DNA of 64,000 nucleotides from CAYSYM01 sp964435115 (GCA_964435115.1 CAYSYM010000002.1:1-64000); one strand, 5' to 3'; numbered from the stretch's first letter, positions 33,493-42,679 are shown. Made by a program: numbers and translations. Notes: generated by a model not told the origin, from the letters alone.

Positions 33493-34547
33493 TCGCTGGC
33501 GGAGTGGTGCTCAACGAGCGCTACCGGCTGCTGCGAGAGCTCGCCCGTGGCGGCATGGCCGTGGTCTGGGAGGCGCTCGATACCCTGCTCGACCGGCCGG
33601 TGGCGGTGAAGGTGCTGCACCCGCAGTTCGCCAATGACCCCGAGTTCCTGGAGCGCTTTCGGCGTGAGGCGCGCGCGGCAGCCAGTCTGGCGCACCCCAA
33701 CATCGTGGCGATCTTCGACGTGGGCGAGGACCGCACGTCGGGCACACCGTTCATCGTCATGGAGCTGGCCGAGGGCGAGAGCCTGAAGGAGCGCATCCGC
33801 CGCTCGGGGCTGCTGCCTGAGGGGGAGGTGCGCGAGACCGGCGCGGCTCTGGCCGGCGCGCTCGAATACGCGCACCGGCGCGGCGTCGTGCACCGCGACG
33901 TGAAACCCCAGAACGTGCTCGTGGGCGCCGATGGGCGGGTCCGGCTGGCGGACTTCGGCATCGCCCAGGCACTGGCCGCCAGCGGGCTCACCCGCACCGG
34001 CGCGGTGATGGGCTCAGTGCACTACCTGGCGCCGGAGCTGGCCCGCGGCCAGCCGGCGACCCCCGCCGCCGACGTCTATGGCCTGGGCGTTGTGCTCTAC
34101 GAGATGGCGACGGGGCTGGTGCCATTCACCGGCGAGACGGAGCTGGCCGTGGCGCTGGCGCATGCCCAGCAGCGCCCCGTTCCGCCCCGCACGCTGAACC
34201 CGCGGCTCGCCCCCAGCCTGGAAGCGGCCATCTTGCGGGCGCTGGCGAAGCGGCCGGAGGACCGGTTCGGGAGCGCCGCCGAGCTCGGACGCGCCTTGAG
34301 CGCGCCGAGCGCCGGGCAGCCGACGGCGCGGATGGTGGGGGCACCCGCGGGCGCGGCGGCAGCCACCGCCTACCGAGCGGCCGCGCCGCGGGCAGCCAGC
34401 CCCGCCTCCTCGCCGCCCTCCACCCACAGGCAGCCCTCGCCGCCGCCGGGGCGCTGGGAACGGCTTCATCGCCCTCATGCTGGTGCTGGCGGCGATCCTC
34501 CTCGCGCTGGGTGCCGGGTTCTTCGGGCTCACCTGGGTCGGCCGTGA
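33489..34547 (+). CDS. PknB-type Ser/Thr kinase, kinase part (frame broken)
   Basis: Residues about 10-275 are a complete Hanks-type kinase: LARGGMAVVWEALD (Gly loop), PVAVKVLHPQ (ATP lysine), GVVHRDVKPQNVLV (catalytic loop), LADFGIAQ, YLAPELARG, ADVYGLGVVLYEMATG. The GTG start overlaps the previous stop and follows GAGGAGG. After the kinase the frame runs through an Ala/Pro-rich juxtamembrane segment and then loses the membrane helix, ending at 34547 in nonsense. The membrane and PASTA parts are in the next frame from about 34440. In related proteins these are one polypeptide that senses peptidoglycan fragments. Confidence 0.85.
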   Translation: MIAGGVVLNERYRLLRELARGGMAVVWEALDTLLDRPVAVKVLHPQFANDPEFLERFRREARAAASLAHPNIVAIFDVGEDRTSGTPFIVMELAEGESLKERIRRSGLLPEGEVRETGAALAGALEYAHRRGVVHRDVKPQNVLVGADGRVRLADFGIAQALAASGLTRTGAVMGSVHYLAPELARGQPATPAADVYGLGVVLYEMATGLVPFTGETELAVALAHAQQRPVPPRTLNPRLAPSLEAAILRALAKRPEDRFGSAAELGRALSAPSAGQPTARMVGAPAGAAAATAYRAAAPRAASPASSPPSTHRQPSPPPGRWERLHRPHAGAGGDPPRAGCRVLRAHLGRP

Positions 34548-35157
34548 AGGCGGCTCGCCACCGGCCGCGGCGGAGCCGTCGCCCAGCCCGGCACCCAGCC
34601 CGGGGTCGAAGCCCGTGGCCGCACCCAGCCCCGCCGTGACCGCCACGGCCACGCCCACGCCCCCAGCGGAGCCAACCGCGACGCCCGCCGTGACCGCCAC
34701 GCCCGAGCCGACGCGGCCTTCGCCGACCGCCACGCCGCGGCCGCCCACGCCCACCCCAACCCCACGCCCGATCGCGGTGCCGAATCTGATCGGCCGGCAG
34801 ATGAAAGACGCGCTCGCCGCGCTCGAGGCAGTCGGGCTGACCGCGAGGGTCGTCGGCGTGAACGTGAACGCCGAGGAGGGACGGGTGGTGGCCACGACAC
34901 CCGAACCCGGGGCACCGCTGCCGCCGGGCGGGACCGTGACCATCTCCGTGGGCACCGGCCAGGTGGTCGTGCCCGGCGTGGCGGGTCGGCGGGGCGACGA
35001 GGCCGCTCGCCTGCTGACCGAAGCCGGCCTGCGTTTCAGGGTGCGCGAGACGGCGAACGACCGCCCGCGTGGCACTGCCCTCGGCACCACTCCGCCCGCC
35101 GGCGAGGTCGTACCGCGGGGCTTCGAGGTCGAGCTGCTCGTCAGCAGCGGGCGCTAA
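34477..35157 (+). CDS. membrane helix and two PASTA domains (rest of the kinase)
   Basis: Given here from its first ATG, this frame actually opens further upstream (GSPRRRRGAGNGFIALMLV). It encodes one membrane segment (LVLAAILLALGAGFFGLTWV), a long Pro/Thr/Ala spacer and two PASTA repeats: PNLIGRQMKDALAALEAVGL then VVATTPEPGAPLPPGGTVTI, and PGVAGRRGDEAARLLTEAGL then GTTPPAGEVVP. PASTA domains bind muropeptides or lipid II outside the cell. Dropping one G in the 34449-34458 area would fuse this to the kinase frame. I regard it as the second half of that gene rather than a separate gene. Confidence 0.8.
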   Translation: MLVLAAILLALGAGFFGLTWVGREGGSPPAAAEPSPSPAPSPGSKPVAAPSPAVTATATPTPPAEPTATPAVTATPEPTRPSPTATPRPPTPTPTPRPIAVPNLIGRQMKDALAALEAVGLTARVVGVNVNAEEGRVVATTPEPGAPLPPGGTVTISVGTGQVVVPGVAGRRGDEAARLLTEAGLRFRVRETANDRPRGTALGTTPPAGEVVPRGFEVELLVSSGR

Positions 35158-35182
35158 GCGCTGCTCTCCTGGTTCCCTGGAC

Positions 35183-35244
35183 GGCGACGCACGTGGGCCG
35201 CGCCCGCGCGGAGTCAGGCCGAGTTCTGGCCCACGTGCGTCGCC
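35183..35244. terminator. perfect 17-bp inverted repeat with 28-nt loop
   Basis: GGCGACGCACGTGGGCC and GGCCCACGTGCGTCGCC are exact complements, 25 bases after the PASTA stop. It shares the CACGTGGGC core with other 3'-end hairpins in the window. Confidence 0.75.
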
Positions 35245-35286
35245 CTGGCGCGCAGCGCCTACCATAGGCACGGAGAGAAGGAGCGC

Positions 35287-37137
35287 ATGGCTGAGCTGCG
35301 ACACACCAGTCGACGGATGGACGTCGATTCGCACGGCACGGCGGCTGCCGAGGTCGGGGTGGGGGCTACGGGCGCGATTGGCGGGAGCTTCGCCACCCGC
35401 CCCGTCCTCGAGGGCACGCTCGGCATGGTAGCGGCGGGCCACTACGTCGCCGCGGCGATTGGGCTCGGCGTCCTCGAGCGCGGGGGTAACGCGATCGACG
35501 CGGGTGTGGCGGCAGGGCTGGCCCTCTCGGTCCTCAAGCCGCAGAGCAACGGGCTCGGCGGTGAGGCCCCCATCCTGATCCACCTGGCGGAGGAGGGCCG
35601 CAGCGTCGCGATCAATGGGCAGGGCTGGGCGCCGCGCCGGGCCACGATCGGGTGGTTCCGCGCGCAGGGCATCACCGCCATCCCCGGCGACGGCCTGCTG
35701 CCGGCGATGGTCCCGGCGGCCTTCGCGAGCTGGTGCACGGCGCTGCTCCACTTCGGGACCGTCTCGCTGGCCGAGGTGCTCGGACCCGCCGTCGAGCTGG
35801 CCGAGAGCGGGTTCCCGGTGTACGCCACGCTGCGAGGCGCCATCGCCCGGTCGCAGGAGCGCTTCCTGGCCGAGTGGCCGACGTCTGCCGCGATCTACCT
35901 GCCCGACGGCCGCGTGCCAGACGAGGGCGCCGTCTTCCGCAACCCGGACTGGGCGGGCACGATGAAGGAGGTGCTCGACGCCGCCATCCGCGAGGAGGGT
36001 CGAGGACGCGAGGCGTCGATCCAGGCCGCGCTCGACGCGTTCTACCGCGGGCTAGTCGCACAGCGGGCGGTCGCGTTCGCGTCGCGCAGGTCGTTCCTGG
36101 ATGCGTCCGGGCAGGCGCACGCTGGCCTGCTGTCGCTGGAGGACTGGGCGGACTACCAGGAGCAGGGAACGGGGGTCGAAGCACCGGTCCGCGCCCGCTA
36201 CCGCGGCGTGGAGGTGCTGAAGTGCGGCCCCTGGAGCCAGGGACCCGTCCTGCTGCAGCAGCTCAAGCTGCTGGAAGGGTTCGACCTGACCGCGCTCGAC
36301 CACAACTCGGCCGCGTACCTGCACGTCTACCTGGAGGCCGCGAAGCTGGCCTTTGCGGACCGCGAGCGCTACTACGGTGACCCCGCCTTCGTGGAGGTGC
36401 CGCTCGAAGCCCTCCTCGCAGATGGGTACGCGGCGCGCCGGCGCGCGCTGATCGACCGCGACCGGGCCAGCCTGGAGCTGCGCCCTGGCGACCCATCGCC
36501 GGTGCCCGAAGGAGGCGGTAGCGCGGCCCGCACGCCGTGGGGCGTCTACACCGGTGACACGACGCACGTGGACGTCGTGGACCGCCGGGGCAACCTCTTC
36601 GCGGCCACCCCGAGTGGCGGGTGGTTCCCATCGTCGCCGGTGGTGGAAGGGCTCGGGTTCCCGCTCGGCACGCGCGGCCAGATGTTCTACCTGGACGAGC
36701 GGCACGCGAACGCCCTGGCGCCGCGCAAGCGGCCCAGGACCACCCTCTCGCCGTCGCTGGCGCTTCGCGGCGGGCAGCCGTGGCTGGCGTTTGGCACGCC
36801 CGGCGGCGACCAGCAGGACCAGTGGGCGCTGCAGTTCTTCCTGAACGTCGTCGACTTCGGGATGGACCTCCAGGAGGCGCTGGACGCCCCCTCGGTCCAC
36901 TCGGCCCACTTCCCGGGCTCTTTCTACCCGCACACCGCCCACCCGGGCCGCTGCTTCGTCGAGGGACGCGTGCCCGCCGCCGTCCGCGACGCCCTGCGCG
37001 CGCAGGGGCACGACGTCAGGGCGGACGATGACTGGAGCCACGGCCAGGTGACGGCGGTCGCCTTCGACCCGTCTACGGGCGTCGTGCGCGGCGCTGCCTC
37101 CCCGCGCGGCCGCGTGGCCTACGCCATGGGGCGGTAG
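35287..37137 (+). CDS. gamma-glutamyltransferase-family hydrolase
   Basis: This is a 616-residue Ntn-hydrolase of the GGT family. The large-subunit side has GMVAAGHYVAAAIGLGVLER then GGNAIDAGVAAGLALSVLKP, and NGLGGEAPILIHL. Autocleavage is expected before the Thr of GDTTHVDVVDRRGN, which becomes the catalytic N-terminus of the small subunit; TPSGGWFPSS and GTPGGDQQDQWALQF lie in that subunit. No signal peptide is seen, so the protein may be cytoplasmic, unlike most GGTs. AGAAGGAG precedes ATG 35287. It converges on pdxA and the TTT transporter genes. The true substrate may be an amide or acylated amino acid, not glutathione. Confidence 0.88.
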   Translation: MAELRHTSRRMDVDSHGTAAAEVGVGATGAIGGSFATRPVLEGTLGMVAAGHYVAAAIGLGVLERGGNAIDAGVAAGLALSVLKPQSNGLGGEAPILIHLAEEGRSVAINGQGWAPRRATIGWFRAQGITAIPGDGLLPAMVPAAFASWCTALLHFGTVSLAEVLGPAVELAESGFPVYATLRGAIARSQERFLAEWPTSAAIYLPDGRVPDEGAVFRNPDWAGTMKEVLDAAIREEGRGREASIQAALDAFYRGLVAQRAVAFASRRSFLDASGQAHAGLLSLEDWADYQEQGTGVEAPVRARYRGVEVLKCGPWSQGPVLLQQLKLLEGFDLTALDHNSAAYLHVYLEAAKLAFADRERYYGDPAFVEVPLEALLADGYAARRRALIDRDRASLELRPGDPSPVPEGGGSAARTPWGVYTGDTTHVDVVDRRGNLFAATPSGGWFPSSPVVEGLGFPLGTRGQMFYLDERHANALAPRKRPRTTLSPSLALRGGQPWLAFGTPGGDQQDQWALQFFLNVVDFGMDLQEALDAPSVHSAHFPGSFYPHTAHPGRCFVEGRVPAAVRDALRAQGHDVRADDDWSHGQVTAVAFDPSTGVVRGAASPRGRVAYAMGR

Positions 37138-37301
37138 GCGGGACTGCAGACTGAGCGACACCTTGGTGGTCGCCATGGCCCTTCCCCCTCGTTCCTACCG
37201 TCTTCGCACCGGCAGCACAGCAGGCTCTGCCACCCTGGGGCGGCGGGCGGCCCTCAGGTGCCGGGGGTTGGGGGGCGACGTGCCGACGCCCGAGGTTCGC
37301 G

Positions 37302-38315
37302 TCAGCCCCTGGCGCGCGCCTGCGCCGCCTGCATGGCGTGGCGGAGCGTCGCCAGCAGGTTGCCCGCGTCCGCCCGGCCCTGCCAGGCGATGTCGTAGGC
37401 GGCCCCGTGGCCGACCGTGGCGAAGAAGAACGGCAGCCCGGCGGTGATGACGACGATCTTCCCGAACGCCAGCGCCTTCTGGGCGATGCGGCCCTGGTCG
37501 TGGTACATGGTGATGAAGGCGTCGTAGCGCGACAGCTTCTCGGGCGTGAACAGGCTGTCGGCCGGCAGCGGCCCTTCGGCGTCGATGCCCTCGGCGCGGG
37601 CTGCCGCCACCGCCGGGCCGATGTGCACGACCTCCTCGTCGCCGAAGTCGCCGCCTTCACCGCCGTGGGGGTTGAGCGCTGCCACGGCCAGCCGCGGCTG
37701 CGGGATCCCCATCTGGCGCAGCGTAGCCGCCGTGTTGCGCGTCACCCGTAGGACCAGGTCCTTCGAGATCAGCGCGCAGGTACGCGCCATGGACGTGTGG
37801 TTGGTCACGGAGACCACCCGCAGGCCGTCGCTGACCGGCATCAGTACTGGCTCGGGCGTCCCCGTCAGGTGCGCCAGGTAGGCCGTGTGGTCGTCGAAGT
37901 CGAGCCCCGCCAGGTGCAGCGCGTGCTTGTTGGACGGCGCCGCCGCGATGGCCTCGCCTCCGCCGCCCCCCAGCACCAGCTCCACGGCCCGAGCGATCGC
38001 CTCGCCGGCGGCCCGCCCTCCAACTGCGCTCGCCTGTCCATCGGCCACCGGGCCGGCCAGCGGCACGGCGACGATCGGCCAGCGTTCGGCGGCGGAGCGC
38101 CGAGCCCGTGGGTCGTCGACCACGACGACCGCCGCCTGCGCGCCGACCAGGGTGCGTGCGCGTTCCAGCACGCCGGGATCGCCGACGACGCACACGCTGC
38201 CGTCGCGGTGCGTCTCTGGCCGGGCCATGGCCCGCGCCACCAGCTCGGGGCCGACCCCCGCCGGGTCGCCCAGGCACAGCAGCACCAGGGGGACGGGGGG
38301 TGGGTCGCGGGTCAT
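37302..38315 (-). CDS. pdxA: 4-hydroxythreonine-4-phosphate dehydrogenase (PdxA/PdxA2)
   Basis: This is a 337-residue metal-dependent NAD dehydrogenase of the PdxA family. LLCLGDPAGVGPELVARAMA opens it. APSNKHALHLAGLDFDDHTA carries substrate and metal residues, and TNHTSMARTCALISKDLV, NPHGGEGGDFGDEE and YHDQGRIAQKALAFG follow, with the metal-binding His and Asp residues intact. PdxA makes a pyridoxal precursor, but the PdxA2 branch oxidises 4-phospho-threonate or erythronate in sugar-acid catabolism. Its place next to a tricarboxylate-type transporter and a GntR regulator favours catabolism, although no DUF1537 kinase is in the window. Confidence 0.9.
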   Translation of the reverse strand: MTRDPPPVPLVLLCLGDPAGVGPELVARAMARPETHRDGSVCVVGDPGVLERARTLVGAQAAVVVVDDPRARRSAAERWPIVAVPLAGPVADGQASAVGGRAAGEAIARAVELVLGGGGGEAIAAAPSNKHALHLAGLDFDDHTAYLAHLTGTPEPVLMPVSDGLRVVSVTNHTSMARTCALISKDLVLRVTRNTAATLRQMGIPQPRLAVAALNPHGGEGGDFGDEEVVHIGPAVAAARAEGIDAEGPLPADSLFTPEKLSRYDAFITMYHDQGRIAQKALAFGKIVVITAGLPFFFATVGHGAAYDIAWQGRADAGNLLATLRHAMQAAQARARG

Positions 38316-38413
38316 GGGGGTTGGTGTTGGGTATCGGGTGTCAGGGGTCAGGGGTTGGGTGTTGGGTATCGGGACATCACTCCCCAACACCCAACACCCG
38401 ATACCCGATACCC
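38316..38413. repeat. G-rich heptad array with inverted copy
   Basis: On the plus strand about eight units of the form GGGTATC, GGGTGTC, AGGGGTT, GGGTGTT run from 38316 to 38370. From 38382 to 38413 the complementary units (CCCAACA, CCCGATA) return, so the array can fold on itself. It fills the gap between tctC and pdxA. Confidence 0.8.
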
Positions 38414-38416
38414 AGG

Positions 38417-39583
38417 TCAGCGCTGCGCCTTCTCCTTCATACCGTACCTGTCCATGAGCCCGATCCAGCGCTGCGCCTCCTGCTGCATGAAGGCGCCGAA
38501 CTCGTCGGGCCCCTGGAAGTAGTCCTTGGACTTCGAGCTCTGGACGAACTGCTGCCAGACGTTGCTCTGCATCGCCTCGCGGAAGCTGGCGGCCAGGTAC
38601 TCGCGGCGGTCCTTGGGGGTGCCCTTGGGCGCCATGAAGCCGCGCCACTGGACCACGTCCACGTTCCAGCCCTTCTCCTTCAGGGTGGGAACGTCCCTGA
38701 AGTCCGGGTTGCGCTCGGCGGTCGTGACCGCCAGCATGCGGATCTTCTTGGCCTCGAACTGGCCCGCGACCTCCGACACGTTGGACGAGAGCAGGTCGAC
38801 GTTGCCACCCAGGAGCTGGGTGAGCGCATCGCCGCTGCCTTCGAAGGGCACGTAGTCGAACTCGAACCCGGCCTCCTGAGCGAAGACGAAGGGCACGAAG
38901 CTATCGAGGGTGCCGAACCAGGCGCCGGCGATCTTGGTCCGCCTGGTCTTGGCGTCCTTCACGAAGTCGTCGATCGTCTTGTACGGGCTGTCGTCGCGCA
39001 CGAACAGGAAGTAATCCTCGCCCTGGATCCGCGCCACGGGGTCGAAGCTGTCGCACTTCAGCGGGGCGTCCTGGAGGTAGGGCGTCAGGATGCAGGTCCC
39101 GGCGGTCGTCGTCACCAGCGTGTAGCCATCCGCGGGGCGCTTGCTGGTCTCATTGAGCGAGTTGGCGCCGCCGGCGCCGCTCCTGTTCTCCACCACGACC
39201 GGCTGGGGGAACGAGCTACGCATCCCTTCGGCGAGCTGGCGGCTGAAGACGTCCATACCACCGCCAGGGCTGGAGCCAGTGATGGCGGTGATGGCCTTGG
39301 TGGGGAAATCGCTCGGCTTGAGGGCCGAGGCGGGCTTTGCGGCGGCGGCAGGGCTGGGGACCACGGCGGCCGGCGAGGCCGCGGGTGAAGGCTTGGCCAC
39401 CGGGCTGGCCGCGGCGGCCGGACTCGCCGCCGGGGCGGTGGTAGAGGCCGGCTTAGCGGGCGCCGTGGTGGGTGCTGGGGTGGGCGCCGGCTGCGCCGCC
39501 GGGGCACAGGCGGCCACGAGCGCCACCAGCGCCAGCAGCGCCAGTGGCACGAGGCGGACACGCGACGATGCGAATCGGAACAC
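38417..39583 (-). CDS. TctC-type solute-binding lipoprotein
   Basis: This is a 388-residue binding protein of the tripartite tricarboxylate transporter (TTT/Bug) family. A lipobox (LVALVAAC) gives an N-terminal lipid anchor. Next is a low-complexity Ala/Pro/Ser/Thr spacer of some 65 residues. The binding domain starts at KAITAITGSSPGGGMDVFSR and includes PVVVENRSGAGGANSLNE and GYTLVTTTAGT, the usual carboxylate-binding loops. It is followed downstream by pdxA and preceded by tctA, so ligand uptake and catabolism are likely linked. The ligand is unknown. Confidence 0.9.
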   Translation of the reverse strand: MFRFASSRVRLVPLALLALVALVAACAPAAQPAPTPAPTTAPAKPASTTAPAASPAAAASPVAKPSPAASPAAVVPSPAAAAKPASALKPSDFPTKAITAITGSSPGGGMDVFSRQLAEGMRSSFPQPVVVENRSGAGGANSLNETSKRPADGYTLVTTTAGTCILTPYLQDAPLKCDSFDPVARIQGEDYFLFVRDDSPYKTIDDFVKDAKTRRTKIAGAWFGTLDSFVPFVFAQEAGFEFDYVPFEGSGDALTQLLGGNVDLLSSNVSEVAGQFEAKKIRMLAVTTAERNPDFRDVPTLKEKGWNVDVVQWRGFMAPKGTPKDRREYLAASFREAMQSNVWQQFVQSSKSKDYFQGPDEFGAFMQQEAQRWIGLMDRYGMKEKAQR

Positions 39584-39630
39584 GGGGTACCTCCTGAGAG
39601 TGGACTGGGCTCGCCGCTGGGACGTGGGCG

Positions 39631-41139
39631 CTACGCCGCCTCCACGGGCATCGGCCGCCCCCGGAGACGGTCCAGGCCGCGGGCGAGCAGGGGGTAGAAG
39701 AGGGTGAGGAGCGCCAGGACGAGGAACAGCAGGCTGATCGGACGCTCGACGAACGTCAGCCAGCTCCCGCTGGACAGGATCAGCGCACGGCGGAAGGAGG
39801 TTTCCATGAGGAAGCCGAGGATGACCCCGAGCACCATGGAGGGTGGCGAGAAGCCGTAGCGGTTCATCAGGAAGCCGACGATCCCGAACGCCAGCGCCGT
39901 GCCGACATCGAACAGGCTGTTGTTGATCGAGTAGGTGCCCACGAAGACGAGCAGCATCACGCCCATCACCAGGTACGGCGTGCGAACGTTGACCACCTGC
40001 ATGGCGACGCGCAGCAGCACGAAGCCGATGCCGAGCATGAGGAGGTTGACCACGACCAGCGCCGCGAACAGGCCGTAGACGACATCGGCGTACTTGCTCA
40101 GCAGGAGAGGGCCGGGCGTGATGCCGTGCAGGATGAGCGCGGCCAGCATGATCGCCGCCGAGTTCGAGCCAGGGATGCCCAGCGCCAGCGCCGGGACCAG
40201 GTCGCCGCCCTGGACGGCATTGTTGGCCGTCTCGGGCGCAGCCACCCCCTCTAGCGAGCCCTTGCCGAACCGCTCCGGGTGCTTCGAGAAGCGCCTGGCC
40301 TCGTTGTAGGCGACGAACGAGGCGACCGTCTGCCCGGCGCCGGGCATGACGCCGGCGATCAGGCCGACCACGATGCCGATGAACGTGGCCCGCCTGACGC
40401 TGCGCAGCTCGCCGAGCGAGGGGAACTCGGTGGCCGCCTTGCGGTCGGTCACGCGCTCCCAGCGGGTGAGATAGGCAGCCTGCCGGAGCATCTCGGCCAC
40501 CGCGAACAGCCCGACCATGACGGCTACGATCTCCAGGCCGTCGAAGAGGTTGGGGTTGCGGAAGGTGAAGCGCTGGGCGCCGGAGAGGGGGTCGAGCCCG
40601 ATCGTCGCCACCAGCAGTCCGAGCAGGCCAGAGATGAGGCCCTTCAGCATGCTCGGCCCGCCGAGGCTGGAGATGACGGTGAGGCCGAAGAGCGCGAGCG
40701 CGAAGTACTCCGCGGGCGAGAACCGCAGGGTGATCTCGGCCAGCGGTACGACCAGCAGGATCAGGAAGATGACGCTGACCAGCCCGCCGATGGTGCCAGT
40801 GACCAGCGAGATGCCGAGCGCCTTACCGGTCTTGCCCTACTGGTGCAGGGCATAGCCGTCGAGGATGGTGGCCGCCGCCGAGGGCGTCCCCGGCGTCTTG
40901 ATCAGGATGGCCGGGATCGAGCCGCCGTAGCCGGCGCCGGCCCAGACGCCGGCCAGCACCATCAGCGCCAGGGTAGCGTCCATGCCGAAGGTGAGCGGTA
41001 GGAGGAGCGCCATGGCAACGGAGCCGGTGACGCCGGGCAGGGCGCCGCCCAGGATGCCCCAGGTCACGCCGAGCGCCATCGCGAGCAGCGCCCCTGGCTG
41101 GAGCGCGGTGGCGAAGCCCTGGGCCAGCAGCTCGAGCAT
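39631..41139 (-). pseudogene. TctA-type transporter subunit with in-frame TAG
   Basis: The gene encodes the large (12-TM) TTT subunit of about 501 residues. It starts LELLAQGFATALQPGALLAM, has GGALPGVTGSVAMALLLPLT and GSIPAILIKTPGTPSAAATI then LDGYALHQ, and continues in the same frame with GKTGKALGISLVTGTIGGLV and VMPGAGQTVASFVAYNEARR. A TAG at 40837-40839 interrupts it between LHQ and GKTGKALG. CAG to TAG is the simplest origin. Everything else is intact, so it could be a recent nonsense mutation, strain polymorphism or a base-call error. It lies between tctB and tctC. Confidence 0.85.
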
Positions 41140-41141
41140 CC

Positions 41142-41678
41142 TCACCGCCCTCCCAGCAAGCCAGCGGGCAGGGGGATGGCCAGGCCGAACTGGAACACGA
41201 GGAAGAGCACCAGGACCGTGCCCGCCACCGCCAGCCCCCCGCGCAGCCAGTGGCGCACGCCAAGCAGGAGCAGGACGGCCGCGGCGTAGAGCGGGCTGGC
41301 CACGAGGTACCCGAGCGGTTCCGCGACCCCGAGGTAGGCCACGCTCAGCGCCACCAGCCCGCCGAAGCGGAGCCAGGAGAAGCGCCCGCCCGTCTCGCGG
41401 GCGAAGGACTCGTCTTCGCCGACGGCTTCCGGCTTCAGCCAGCGGTTGGGAACCAGCCGGCTGAGGCCGAGGCCGATCGCCAGCGCGCCGACGGCGGCGG
41501 CCAGCAGGATCGGCACGGCGGCTGGGCCGAGCGGGTCGGTCCGCATGCCGCGCGGGATCGAGGTCTCGGCGGTCCACCAGGCCCACGCGCTGAAGGCGGC
41601 CAGCAGGAGTGCCAGCACCACGTCGGTGGCGCGCTCCCGCCCGAGCCTCACCACCACGCTCCCCTGAGTGCTTCGCAC
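41142..41678 (-). CDS. TctB-type small transporter subunit
   Basis: This is the 178-residue small membrane subunit of the TTT system with four hydrophobic segments (VVLALLLAAFSAWAWWTAET, VPILLAAAVGALAIGLGL, a pair in LVASPLYAAAVLLLLGVRHW and AVAGTVLVLFLVFQFGLAIP). The stop lies 2 bases before the tctA start. It is the first gene of tctB-tctA-tctC-pdxA. Confidence 0.85.
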   Translation of the reverse strand: MRSTQGSVVVRLGRERATDVVLALLLAAFSAWAWWTAETSIPRGMRTDPLGPAAVPILLAAAVGALAIGLGLSRLVPNRWLKPEAVGEDESFARETGGRFSWLRFGGLVALSVAYLGVAEPLGYLVASPLYAAAVLLLLGVRHWLRGGLAVAGTVLVLFLVFQFGLAIPLPAGLLGGR

Positions 41679-41693
41679 CTGCTCCCGATGGGG

Positions 41694-42443
41694 CTAAGCA
41701 CGCGGGCCTCCGCCTGGGTGAGATTGTACCGAGCTCTGGCCCAGGTGCTGGACTCGCGCCACGCGGGCGCGTTCGAGCTGCATCCGCAGCGCCGCGCTCC
41801 GCGCCCGCTCGATGTGTCGCTCCATGAGCGCCTCGATCGCCTCACGGTCGCCGCGTTCGATGGCAGCCAGGATCTCGGTGTGCTCGGCGACCACCTCGGC
41901 GGCGCGGCCGGGGGCGGAAAGCGAGGCGTGGCGGTAGCGGCGGATGATGTCGGCGAGGCCCATGATGGTGCTGAGCAGGCGCGGGGCGTTGCTGGCGCGG
42001 TAGACGACGCGGTGGAACTCGTCGTTGGCGACGACCAACGTCTCGGCATCGCCGGCGGTGAGCGCGGCGCGGGCGGACGCCAGGATCGCTTGCGCTTCGG
42101 CCACCTCCTCCGCGGCGATCCGGCCGACGGCCCTGACGGCCGCCAGCGTCTCGAGCGCCTTGCGGATGTCGTAGACCTCGTCCAGCTCGTCCAGCGCCAG
42201 CTCGGCGACCACCGCGCCGCGGTGGGGCTCGACCCGCACCAGTCCCTCGGCTTCGAGCCGGTGGAGTGCCTCGCGCACCGGGGTGCGGCTGACGCCGTAG
42301 CGCTCGGCGAGCGCCCCTTCCCGCAGCCGCGTGCCCGAGGCGAGCTGGCCGGCCAGGATCGCCGCGCGCAGCTCGTCGTACACAGAGCGTCCCTGGGTCC
42401 CAGCTCGGCTGTCCCTCAGTGTCAGTCCGGTTGTATACAGCAT
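41694..42443 (-). CDS. GntR-family regulator, FadR/FCD subfamily
   Basis: This is a 249-residue transcription factor. The winged-helix domain is VYDELRAAILAGQLASGTRL then REGALAERYGVSRTPVREAL; the FCD ligand-binding domain follows (YDIRKALETLAAVRAVGRIA, NDEFHRVVYRASNAPRL, EHTEILAAIERGD), with the Asp/His metal residues of the family. ATG 42443 is preferred because a CACAAT box ends 7 bases upstream, a leaderless layout; ATG 42452 is the alternative. TGTATACA just inside the gene may be its own operator. It sits upstream of tctB and probably controls the transport/catabolism genes in response to their substrate. Confidence 0.9.
   Translation of the reverse strand: MLYTTGLTLRDSRAGTQGRSVYDELRAAILAGQLASGTRLREGALAERYGVSRTPVREALHRLEAEGLVRVEPHRGAVVAELALDELDEVYDIRKALETLAAVRAVGRIAAEEVAEAQAILASARAALTAGDAETLVVANDEFHRVVYRASNAPRLLSTIMGLADIIRRYRHASLSAPGRAAEVVAEHTEILAAIERGDREAIEALMERHIERARSAALRMQLERARVARVQHLGQSSVQSHPGGGPRA
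41697..41749. terminator. imperfect inverted repeat with 29-nt loop
   Basis: AGCACGCGGGCC and GGCCCAGGTGCT pair at 10 of 12 positions. It covers the 3' end of the GntR gene and resembles the AGCACGTGGGC hairpins elsewhere in shape and loop length. Confidence 0.45.
42432..42439. promoter_or_regulatory. candidate GntR operator TGTATACA
   Basis: TTGTATACAG contains a perfect 8-bp palindrome with the GT-N-AC spacing of FadR-type sites, and overlaps the first codons of the GntR gene. Autoregulation is inferred. Confidence 0.4.
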
Positions 42444-42679
42444 CGGCGGCATTGTGCACCGTACGTCCCCGCGTGGCAGCTGTCAACACGCACGCGCGGC
42501 GGGTCGCGGGTCGGTTCTCCCCCTCCCCCGTGAGCTGGTGCCGTGGGGCCCGCGGATTACGGCCGCGTCCTCGGCACGCGGGCGGTGCCGGCGCCCGCCG
42601 ATGCGCGCCCGCGCCCCGTGGGCTGAGCGGGCGCGCCGGGTCGGCGTGGAGCGCCCGGCGCGACGCCCGACGGACGCGG

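Noticed and set aside
40837..40839. TAG in tctA read as pyrrolysine
   Set aside because: There is no Pyl context, TctA is not a known Pyl protein, and CAG to TAG is a simple single change.
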